Shown: positions 33,745-44,400 of the stretch, in pieces
Numbering within the stretch: the stretch's first letter is position 1
Layout of the letters: every line of letters begins with the position of its first letter
Source: Capitulum mitella
Lineage: Eukaryota; Arthropoda; Thecostraca; Pollicipedomorpha; Pollicipedidae
Direction: 5' to 3'
DNA length: 64,000 bases
Assembly: GCA_030062745.1 (NCBI GenBank)
Contig: CP099839.1
Location: 4,139,115 to 4,203,114 of the forward strand
The notes under the pieces: model-generated
Told to the model about the DNA's origin: nothing
The model's input: the letters and a program-made list of their open reading frames with translations, nothing else
The model's database searches: none
Position numbers and translations under genes: made by a program

Positions 33745-34300
33745 TCCAGCCGCCTCACGGATCTCGCTCACAAGCCCCGCGTCCTCACGGATCTCGCTCA
33801 CAAGCCCCGCGTCCTCACGGATCTCGCTCACAAGCCCCGCGTCCTCACGGATCTCGCTCACAAGCCCCGCGTCCTCACGAATCTCGCTCACAAGCCCCGC
33901 GTCCTCACGAATCTCGCTCACAAGCCCCGCGTCCTCACGGATCTCGCTCACAAGCCCCGCGTCCTCACGGATCTCGCTCACAAGCCCCGCGTCCTCACGA
34001 ATCTCGCTCACAAGCCCGCGTCCTCACGAATCTCGCTCACAAGCCCGCGTCCTCACGGATCTCGCTCACAAGCCCCGCGTCCTCACGGATCTCGCTCACA
34101 AGCCCCGCGTCCTCACGGATCTCGCTCACAAGCCCCGCGTCCTCACGAATCTCGCTCACAAGCCCCGCGTCCTCACGGATCTCGCTCACAAGCCCCGCGT
34201 CCTCACGGATCTCGCTCACAAGCCCCGCGTCCTCACGGATCTCGCTCACAAACCTTGTCGCTTCACGCATCTCGCTCACAGACCCTGCCACTCCGAATAG
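33745..34300. repeat. 30-bp minisatellite, ~17 nearly identical units
   Basis: Units carry CGGATCTCGCTCACAAGCCC within a strict 30-bp period; the main variation is G or A in CACG(G/A)ATC. Two units near 34016-34045 are 29 bp (one C missing). It creates decapeptide-repeat frames on both strands, which I do not take as genes. Confidence 0.95.
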
Positions 34301-35015
34301 CTCACTTGCGGATCCTTTCGCTTGGCATCCCGCTTGCAAACCTCATCGCTCCACGCAGTTTGCCGGCAGACCCTTCCGCCTCACGTATTGCGCTGACAGA
34401 TCCTGTCGGTCCACGCGGATTACTCGCAGACCCTCTCTATTCACACAGTTTATCGCAGATCTTGCCGTTTTATGAAGCTTTCTCGCAGACCCTGTCGCTT
34501 CTCACTTCTCCCTCGCAGATCCTGTCGTTCCACATTGTCGTCCCTCGCCAAGCCCGATACTGCAGAGAGCTCATTCAAAGACGCTTCTCATAGCTCCCTT
34601 GCAAACCTGTCCGCTTCGTACAGTTCACCCGCAGACCCTGGCGTGTCACGCATCTCACTCACGGACCTTTCGTTTCACACACATCCTTTCAGACATGGCC
34701 ATCTTACACACTTTCAGTCGCACGTCCTGTCGTTTCGTACAGCTCACTTAGGGCGCTCCACACAGCCCACTCGCAGAATATTTCGCTTCGCATATCTCGC
34801 TCAGAGACACTGTCATTCCAGTCATTTCTCTCATAAGTTCTGTCGCTTCACACAGTTCTCTCGCATAGCCTGTCGTTTCACACATCTTACTTGCAAACGT
34901 AGTCATTTCTCGCATTTCAGTCGCAAGTTCTGTTACTTCACACAGTTCAACCACCAATCCTTTCGACTTTCATGTCATATGCCTTACCATTTCACACAAC
35001 TCGCTAGCGGACCCT
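34300..35015. repeat. Degenerate extension of the 30-bp array
   Basis: Words such as TCGCTTCACGCATCTCGCTC, TCGCAGACCCTGTCGCTTC and CATTTCTCGC recur at roughly 30-40 bp, grading away from the homogeneous core. This looks like the aged flank of the same minisatellite. Confidence 0.65.
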
Positions 35016-38000
35016 GCTGTGTGGAATGTGCGTGAAGCCGGGACCAGACAATATGCATGCAGGCGCGAACCTCTGGAAGCCAGCACACCTATGACAAACC
35101 ACGACCAGCTCATACACGCTACTCGCCATCCACGTACGAGACAACAGCATTCGTGGAATGAATCGATGATAGCATAAAGCAGCCAGTAAATGCGAAAAGT
35201 TAACTCGACAAACGAACTCCTATAAAACGATTAAAGGGGCTAAGCGAGCGTTATAAACATAGCAAAATGATGCGACCAAACCCTTCGTGGTGCAGGACTG
35301 CGACAAAGTGCAGGATGCAGAATATGCCAGTGCCGGCAGTTTTGAGCATACAAACACTTCTAACAACACAGCGACACAGGAAAAAACTTTACCGTCAGAG
35401 ACATAAGGACACAGCATTGACAGTACACCCCAATAGATGCAGGCAATAAAGCTGATGAGACGACAGGCGAAAAAGACTTGGCAAAAGAGACCAGGAATGT
35501 TGGATGTGAATGGAATGTTACTCTCGAGTCAAAATATGATTTTGATCGCCAGTCAACAAAACTGCGACAAGCCCGAAGCGGCAGCGTGTTTTCCGCCTGG
35601 AGCCTGGAACGACAAAGGAAGTCATTAGCGATGCGCGACAAAAATGGGAAACCGGCGTTTACCACACCACTGAACAAACCAGCTTCAAACAAATCCACGT
35701 CACGGGCAGGATAAGTGTGCTTAAATGTAAAAACCTCAGACCGTTCAAAGTATTCTGGGTGGCATTAAATGCGCAGTTCCCAGCACACGTCACCCGGCGG
35801 ATATGACATCTGAGATCAGCTGAGGTCTTCCGAGACGGAAATCTGACGTCGCCGCATGATCTGATGTTCAGTTCATGTTGGTAGCTAATCGTCTTTCATG
35901 TCGGCAGACTACTGGTACGACATTGCAACAAGACGGTCATGGCAGCTGCTTGCAAGCGCCGGGCTGTTCTACAAGGGGCGGTGCAGAGAAATCGGGGACA
36001 GAACGTCGCGTGTGTCGTGTCTTCTGGGACAGCCCACTAGATCCTGGAGTTCTGATAATCGTGGCACTGATCGAGTGTTGGTAAAGCGGCTGACACCCGC
36101 CGATGAGTTATTGACTTATTTACGACTTATTTACGACTCATTAATGGCTTATTAAGTATCGTGCCGGCTTTCAATGCAAAAGCTTATTTGCCGTCCAGGA
36201 ATTTCGTCGGCGGTCCTGCCAACAGCAGGATAATAACTAGCTGACCGTATTCTACCCAACCTGACTGCCTTTCACCCCGCCTAATTTAAACGCACCCCGT
36301 CCTGCAGCTAATCGTTCTAAGCTTCCGCCGCGGCGCTCAGATCGACTGTTGAATCAGTGGCTAAGGGGCGTGCGCGCGGCGCGGCAGCACATTGCATAAT
36401 GCCGGCAGCCAAACGACCAGCGGTGCACAGTGCAGTGCCCGGTGTCGCTGCCGGGGCCGTGGGGTCTCTCCGGCTGGACGGGCGCGAAATCAGCGCTGCC
36501 CCGCCTACAAATCAGTACTGCCCCTCTCAGACACCTGATGGTGTAACGCGTGCGTTTCCTGTTGCGCCGGGCCGAGCGTGATTGACGGATCCCGTCCCAA
36601 CTCGTCCACGGATCGGCCTCATTAGGACGTTGTTTCGAGGCGGCGGCGCCAGGTGGCGTCTTATCTGCAGAGCGGCCTCCGCAGATGAAATGTGCCCGTC
36701 TTGCATCGTAACGCACTTGTGCAGTCGTCCGATCTGGGGCCGATTGTCTCCGGGACCGGGCAGTTGGCCCAGATTCGGCGGGCTCGGCGCGCTGCACGAT
36801 TGATGGGCTGGTGTGGCTGGCGGCTAAAGTACGTAGTCGAATAGTTTTCCGTCTTATACTGACACTTCTTTCAATGAAGGGAAGATATCCGCTAAGCAAA
36901 CGCGCCACTTGACCGCAGACTGGCCCTGTTTTGGCATGGAACTTTCTGCTAACCTGGAAGTGTCCTTGCATCATCTCAAAAAACGTTGCGTCCCGCTAGA
37001 ACGAAACGTTGCCCAGGTGACGAACGTATACACTTGGTGAGCTGAAAGTTGGATGCAAAAGGGAATAACCCACATTTAATCGGAATCCAGGGACATGACT
37101 GCACACTGCCTGTGTCTCAATCCAAACTTTAGCCAGTGCTATTTCTAATTTGTTTCGTCAGCACAGCGATAACATTCTTATCCAGAACCGTTTGCGTGAC
37201 GGGCACCATGGTCTGAATCTCAGGCTGAACCGGCGCCGCTTCATTCGGAACAGGAAGGGTCGCCTAGACCACACTGGGTGGTCGTGCCATGACCTTGACG
37301 GTACGCGAAATATCCCGCTGTGCCATCTGAGCTGCAGGCTGGCCGCATAAGTGCTCTAGATTTGGGTTACTCCGAGGGTCAGGGCGGGGTCAGGGTCTTC
37401 ACACGCGAACCCCAGTCAGTGAGGGGTGTGCTTCCGGGTGCTGGGGCCATCCACTTCAAAAATCGAAGTAAGTTGTTTTACAAACGGCGACGCAAAAATC
37501 AATGGCCCTTTTCGGAGCGTAACTAACGATCGGGGCATAGTAATGGATGAGGAGCATAACTGAGGATAAATAAGTTTCAATCGGAGCATTCCAGCATTTC
37601 AGCATTTCAGCAGCGTGAAATATTCCTGACCTGTTTTTTTTTGTGATTTGGTCGCTCTGCTCCTGGCACACCTCGTAAGGCCGAACATGATTCCCTTGAA
37701 CGTTCTGTAGCCTCCCATGGAATACTGGATCTCACGATACATTGTGGTTCCATGTAATATGTTGAGATCCTTAAAGCTACTGGTCCTCTATCCGAACCCT
37801 GGTACCATGCATCGACCCACACACGAGCGCAAGTTACCTTCAGGCCGGCATTCCGTGCAGACTTCAGATCTTCACCGTCGGCTGTCCGCCCTGACGCGGC
37901 CCGTGGGTCACGAGAGAAGAGCACATTCCGCCGATCAGCAGGCGATCTTCTCCGCCGCTAGCGCCAAGCGGGCCACCGAGCAGCGCAGGCGGTGGACGGT

Positions 38001-38342
38001 GGCGCCGCCACGCGGCAGGAGCTCAGCGGCACCTGGCCGCCCAGGCTCGGGCACGCTCCACTGCACGGCCACGGAACCGCGAACGCAGAACCAAGGAGCG
38101 AACGCAACATAAATGTCCGTCAATACACAATCAGTAACATGTTTTCGGAGACAAAGCAGCTAGGAAAGCGCTTATTGAATCATCAAACGTATCGAATTCC
38201 AGGCACTTCGCGCTTCTTCAGTCGTCTGTCTTGCCGTGTCCGTAGGCCCGCACCCACCGCCCTCGCGCGCTCGCTCTCTCTCCCTTGTCGAGCTCAAGTC
38301 TGAGTTTCACACGCGCCGATCACCTGAGCCACTATTGCACTT

Positions 38343-38477
38343 TTAGAAGAGGCTCTTGAGGAAGCCGCCGACGGCTTTGGAGGCGTTGGCGGCGTTGCCG
38401 GCCACGTTGCCGGCGACGTTGGCGGCAGCGCTGGCCGCCGAGCCGGCGGCGTCCGGAAGAAGATTTGGCAGCTGCGG
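38343..38477 (-). CDS. brp: brp last exon, vesicle-tethering C-terminus
   Basis: Phase 0 exon encoding PQLPNLLPDAAGS, an Ala/Asn-rich stretch (AANVAGNVAGNAANAS) and KAVGGFLKSLF, with TAA at 38343-38345. The end matches GFLKSFF of Drosophila Brp; there, loss of the last 17 residues (the nude allele) abolishes vesicle tethering at the T-bar. A second acceptor 6 bases downstream (exon from 38471) would drop two codons. The acceptor is GCCGACAG. A 30-bp minisatellite begins about 40 bases upstream of it. Confidence 0.88.
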   Translation of the reverse strand, partial: PQLPNLLPDAAGSAASAAANVAGNVAGNAANASKAVGGFLKSLF

Positions 38478-41400
38478 CTGTCGGCAGGCGCAGAAAGCAC
38501 ATTGGAATCGCGTCATCGACGGGCGCCATCAGACAACACACCGAGCCGTCAACGGACGTCAGACAACACACCGAGCCGTCAGCGCACGTTGTCAGAGAAA
38601 ACACCAAGCCGTCGATAGAAGCCATCCGGTAACACACCGAGACGCCAACAAACATCACACATCACAATGAGCCATCAACGGAAGACACCAGACAACACAC
38701 GGAGCCGTCAACGGAGGCCATCAGATAACACAACAAGCCGTCAGCAAACATCAGACAACACACCAAGCCGTCAGTGGAAGACATCATACAACATACTGAG
38801 CCGTCAACGGACGTTGTCAAACAACACACCGAACCGTCAACGGGACCCATCTGACGAAATACCGAGCCGTCAAAAGACGCCATCAGAGAAGACACGGGGC
38901 AGATCTGACAAACACACATTCTTGCCGTCCTCTTCAATTCCAGGGCCTTTCAAATAAAAACAAAACGCCATCTAATCCTGATCTCGGGCTCACAGAGAAA
39001 TAAAGAAGCTCGACGAGGAACACGAAATGAAACCATTCTAAAGGTTAAATCTTCTCTAATAATGCCAGGTGCCGAAAACGACGAGCCGTTTGTGTCTGGT
39101 GTATAGATGCCTAAGCTCCTCATATCCCCTTTACTCAACACTAAAATTAGTGGAAAGTCCGACAGTTACAGACGGGGATCGGATCCGGTCGAGTCAGCAG
39201 TACAGCCGCGGTGTTCCGGTCACCTTATTCTGCTGCTGCTGCTGCTGCGGCACCTGAGGGCTGGCGCCGCCCGGCGTCGTGGCGCGGGACGGCACCGTCG
39301 AGGGCGGCGCCGTCGCCGGCGGACCTCTGGACTTCCTCAGCGTCCTGCCGGCACACGCAGCGGCGGACGGTACAGCGCCGGCGCGTCGCGAGCCGGGGTT
39401 CACGGCCAAACGCGGCGGCTGCCCGTCGTGACGCTCAGCTGAGGCCTGCAGGTCCCGTGTCGCCATCGTGCCCGGAGGGCGGCACGTGAAGCGGGCTGGG
39501 AGTACTCTTCCAGGGCTTGGTGCCTCGAGGCGCAGGACACAAGCTACAGGATATCCAGGCATTCGAGCTAGGAACTTCTGAGGTGTTTTTATTTAATTTT
39601 TGGTGAATCAGTATTACCTCATCATATCCCCTTCAGTATCAGTATCTGAATCAGTATAACCTCTGTCGAATACGAGTTTGGTCAGCCAATTGAATCGATC
39701 GAACGGGCATGTACAATATGAACGGAACAAACGCAAGGCCAAAATGAGTATCCGATGAAAACCATGACGATGGTTCGCCCTCTGAAGCAGGAGTTTGCGA
39801 TTTACTTCATTCGAGAGGATGCAATATATATTTGCCATGCCGTGTATTTGCGATGGAGGTTCTGGATGGCCTCTAAAGGTTAGTCGAACAAAATATTCGT
39901 GATTAAAAATGTAATGAAGAGTGAATTTGCATAATCTCTTGAAATATATCTTTATGCTTCCTTTCAAAAATGTTACCAAAATGCTCTGCTATGCCTCTGA
40001 CCTTCTCTCGATTAATGCATGATGTCACATTCAAAAAAAGGCCTGAGTGGGACACCGTCTGCTTTAGTGTCTGTAATCAACCTTCTTTGACAAACACGCG
40101 GCCGCACATGTCGCAGGCGATGTCGTGAGCTTCGACTCTGATTGTCGACTGCTTTCGTCGTCGAAAAACTATGCCGCTACAGTGGAAATTTTGATCCGGA
40201 TGTAAATAGCGACCGTCTGTCGTCGATTTTCACCAATGCAAGATTCATTGAAATCTTTGAAATAATCATGCCAATTTCCTGGCACCAGCTCAAGATGCAA
40301 AGCGTTCTCAATTTCCCGTTCCTTCACCAAAAATACTCGGAGTGCGCCCGTTCGACTATCTTAAATTTGAAGCACGCAGCTTGACGTACGGCGTCGTAGT
40401 TAGCTTCAAACACTCGCCGCCGTCCCCGAAGAGGTCGCCGAGTACGCAGAGTCATTACAGGGCGAGGAGTTTGCTATTCAGGGGCTGACCGACAGACTCT
40501 CGAGACGGACATCCTCAACAGGCTCCGAGCCCGCCGTAAATCAGCTCCCGACTGCAGTAAATTCTGCCGCGACTGCTCCCCGGCGGCGGACGGCGTGCTG
40601 CGCAAGCCACCGGCAGCCTCTGGACAGTTTAGGGCCAGGGCTGGGAGCGGACAGGATGGCCGCAGGAGCTCTGATACCCACCATGGTGATCATGGGCTGG
40701 TGGCCGACAGTTCGCTGAGTTGAAGGCAACGAACGACGGGAGGGGGTGGGGGGGGGGGGCGATGGGTAACGGTAATGGCGGAAATCAAGTGCCATTCCAT
40801 TCACCCACACGCCATTAATCAAAGTGGTATCGCCAACGAGCATGTGGCCTCCGCGCTGCGGATGATAAAGTGAGCAGTACATCATGTTTAGAGGCACGGC
40901 TTTAGGGTGCCTCTCATGAAAAAAGTACGACGGCATAATGCCGAAAACAGGCGGCTAGTGAAACGTCCAGCTCTTACTCTTGCAGTTCCTTGATGGTCTT
41001 GTCCTTGGCGAACTGTTCCTCTTGCGACATCTGCATGAGCTTCAGCAGGCGCTCGGACTCAGCCTGCGCCTGCCTGTTCTCCTCCCTCAGCTGGGACAGC
41101 TCAGCCTGCAAGGCCGCCAGCTGGCTCTCCTCGCCCTGCTGCCGACTCTCGGCCTGGCCAAAAACCGGAACAAAGCGTCACCTTCAAAATGATGTAGCGC
41201 GAGACAGACAGGCATTCCTAGCCTGTCCCTGTTACCAAGCTGATAAGATTATTGAGACAAAATGACCAACGGAGCAAAGGCGTCCTTAAAATGTATCGAT
41301 GTGGTGTTGTACACAAAATTCGTCAGTGGACGTAGCACAGATCCTTTCAGCCCATCGAGTACTGTTGCCAGAACTTTTGAGCCGCCACGCTCTGCCTGCA

Positions 41401-44400
41401 GTAGGAGATCGCAAGGGTCCCGTCAAAAGGCGGTGGGTGACGTTTCCGCCTCCGGCCCGGGCGTGGCAGGATCCCCGCGCGCTCAGAGCAGGACGCGTCT
41501 CTCGTATCGGCCAGCGCCTCGCCGCCTCGCCTCTGGTGACACCTCGCCGATAGCCTCCACTAAGCGCGCTACATCAAATGGCAGCGCGACTGTCCCAATG
41601 TGGGGTGTTACCATCGATTAGCAATGATTTTGCGGCGCGTCCCCCGGATCAATGCTAAAGCAATCGCGGATCGATGTTGTGACAGTTCCAGCTGGCCGGC
41701 CGGGCGTCTGAATCAGATTCCAGTGACTTTGGGGTGGCCGACGACCTGCAGTCAGTTTACCAACGTACCCTGAGACAACCGGGGACAACTTGATGAAATT
41801 AAAAATGGCCTTTATAAGTCGAGCTGAAATGTTGAGTGTCCTGTTCCATATACAACGTTTAGAATCTGCAAAAGCAGCTTTTCCGTGAAAGGATTGTCTC
41901 GTCTTTCCACCCAGGACCCCAGGGAAGCAGCGAAGTGATGGACCCACCTTGCTGGCCAGCTCCGCCTCCAGCTGTTGGACCTGCTTCTGGAGCTGCTCGA
42001 TCCGTCGATCCCGCTCCCCGGTCTCGTGCTGCTGCTCCTCCAGCTGCCTGGTCTGCTGCTGGATCCGCTGCGTCTGCTGCTGCAGCTGCAGCGACTGCTG
42101 CTGCAACTGCTGCTGCAGCGCCGACTCCTCTTCGGAACTGTTGGAGGACGATGACGCCTTCTGCTGGGCCTTCTGCAGGTCCAGCTGAGAGGAAAAACAA
42201 CGTAATTGTTTTACAGCCGGATGCAACTGAAAAAAACTATCAACAGCAGGAAAGTGCGGATGCACTTACGCGTTAAATAACTGTATCATAGCAAACAGAT
42301 GGCAACGATGGAAACAGCACACGTAATCAAAGTTAATTTGGCACCAACCTGTGTCCTCTGCAGTTCTTGCACCAGAATTTCCAGCTGTGACTGAAGGCGC
42401 TCCCGCTCCACGCGAGCGTTCTGCAGGTCGTTCTTTGAACGCTCCAGCTCTTTCCGCAGCTTCTGTACTTCGTTAGAGTCACTGGCCTTTTGTTGCAAAA
42501 GCTGGTTGGCGGATGACAGCTGGAGCTGTTGTTCTTGGAGCGTTTCTCTCTGCTGCTCGATCTTCTGCTCCTGACTCTGCAGCTGCTGCTTTTGCTGCTG
42601 GATCTGCTGCTGGAGCACGGCCGCCGCCTGGCGCGCCTCAGCCCTGACGTCCTCCAGCTGCTGCTTCAGCTGCGCCAGGTGCGTCTGCGCCTGCTGGAGC
42701 GCCTGCTCGGCGCGGTCGGCGCGGCTCCGCTCGCTCTCCAGACTGGCCTGCAGCTTCAGCAGCTGCTCCGAGTCGGAGCGGCTGCCGCTGAGCGCCGCCG
42801 TCAGCTCCGCCTCCGTCTGCCGCAGGCGCGCCACCTCGGCCTCGTGCGAGCGCCGCAGCTCGTCCATGTCGCGCTGCTTCTGCGCCAGCTCCTGCTTCAT
42901 CGTCTCCAGCCGCTGGTCCCGCTCGCGCAGCTGCTGCGCCAGCTGCGTCTGCTGGCCGCTGGCCGACTGCTGCGACTTCTCCAGGCTCTCCTGCGTGGAC
43001 TGCAGCTCCTGCTGGAACGTCGCCAGCATTGTGGACGACTTCTCCAGCTGGACGGCCAGCTGGTCGCGCTCGGCAGTGATCTGGGCCAGCTCGCGCTCCA
43101 GCTGGCCGATCCGCTGCAGCTTCTCCTCGGTGGCCTTCCCCTGTTGGTCCGCCGCCACCAGACGCTCCTCCGACCGCAGAACCTGCTCCTGCACCTGCTG
43201 CCTCTGCTTTTCGGCCTCCTTGGCGCACTCCTCTGCCTTCAAGCGGCGTTCTTCCGCCAACTGCTTTTCCTTCAACGCCTTCTGCAGCTGCTCCTCGGCG
43301 TGCCGTTTTTGTTCTTCAGCCTGCCTCTTCTCGTCTTCCGCTCGGCGCTTCTGCTCTTCGGCCTGTCGTTTTTGCTCCTCCGTCTGCCTCTTGTCCTCTT
43401 CCGCTCGGCGTTTCTGCTCCTCGGCCTCCCGGAGCGAGGCTTGCGCCTGTTCCAGATCAGCGCTCGCCTTCGCCAACTGGTCCTGAAAGCCCTGAATCTG
43501 CTTTCTGGTCTGCTCGTCGCTGCTGTTCGCCTTGCTGGCCACCTGCTGGAGGTTCTGTCGATCCTTTTCGGCCGCTCTGAGTTCACCCTCCATGCGCTCC
43601 AGTTTGCCGTGGAAGCGACTCTATTTCCATCGCCATCTTCTCGAACTCGACCTTGGCGGCCTCGTTGCTGTCTTTATATTTAGTGAGCCGCTGCTGGGTG
43701 TGCTCCAGCTCTCGACTCAGGCGCTGCGTCTCGGTCTCCGCCGCCTGCTTCTGCTCAGTGACTCGCTGCAACTCGGCCTGCTGCTTCTCCAGCTTCGCCC
43801 GGAGCCGCTCCATCTCGGCGGACATCTTTTCGATGTCGTCCTTGCTCTCGTTCTGCACGGAGCAGCGCCTGTCCAGCTCGGCCTGAGCCTGCTGAAGCTC
43901 GCTTTTGAGGCGTTTCTTCTCGGACTCCAGCTGCTCCACCCGCTGGCCCAGCCGCGTCGCCTCGCCCTGCGCCTTCTCGTAGCGCGACCGGATGCGCTCC
44001 AGCTCGAACTTGAGCCGCTCCACCTCGCCCTGGTTCTGCTCCTTCTCGGACGCGAACTTGGCCGAGTTGTTTTCGTGCTTCTCCAGCTCCTTCTGCAGCC
44101 GCGAGACCTCCTCCTGCTGCTTTTCGTTCTGGATGCGCAGCTTGCGCACCTCCATCTGGGAGACGTCGTACTTCTCCCGCACGCGGTCCAGCTCGGTCTG
44201 CAGCACCTCGATCTGGATGTCGGACCGGCCGTCGTCGGACATGGCCAGGCCCTTCTGCGACTCGAGCCGGTCGAGCTCGATGCGCAGCTTGGCGGCCTCC
44301 TGCTCGAACCGGTCTCGCATCAGGTGCTCCGTCTCCAGGTCCATCTGCGTCTTGTCCAGCCGCTCCTTGAGCCGCTCGATGTCCAGCTTCAGGCGCTCCT

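Larger units (their letters stand above)
25461..38342. other. Intergenic region between brp and Wnt5
   Basis: This is 13 kb between the brp stop codon and the Wnt5 5' end. GC-rich islands lie near 28.65-29.05, 30.5-31.0, 33.3-33.65 and 36.35-36.8 kb; their long frames (such as 36354-36974 minus and 30677-31216 minus) have no recognisable similarity. A (CT)n tract and the 30-bp array at 33.75 kb are listed separately. The brp 3' UTR must occupy the right end; a variant poly(A) hexamer ATTAAA occurs on the minus strand at 37075-37080, but I cannot tell if it is used. Confidence 0.7.

Noticed and set aside
33683..34475. Decapeptide-repeat ORFs on both strands and a CRISPR-like look
   Set aside because: Direct tandem array without spacers; frames stay open only because the period is 30 bp.
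36354..36974. 206-codon minus-strand ORF between brp and Wnt5
   Set aside because: GC-rich, Arg/Ser/Pro composition typical of chance frames, no recognisable motif.
43583..43630. Programmed +1 ribosomal frameshift in brp
   Set aside because: No known shift signal (no slow or stop codon at the shift point), and a second similar surplus base at 56310 makes sequence error the simpler explanation.
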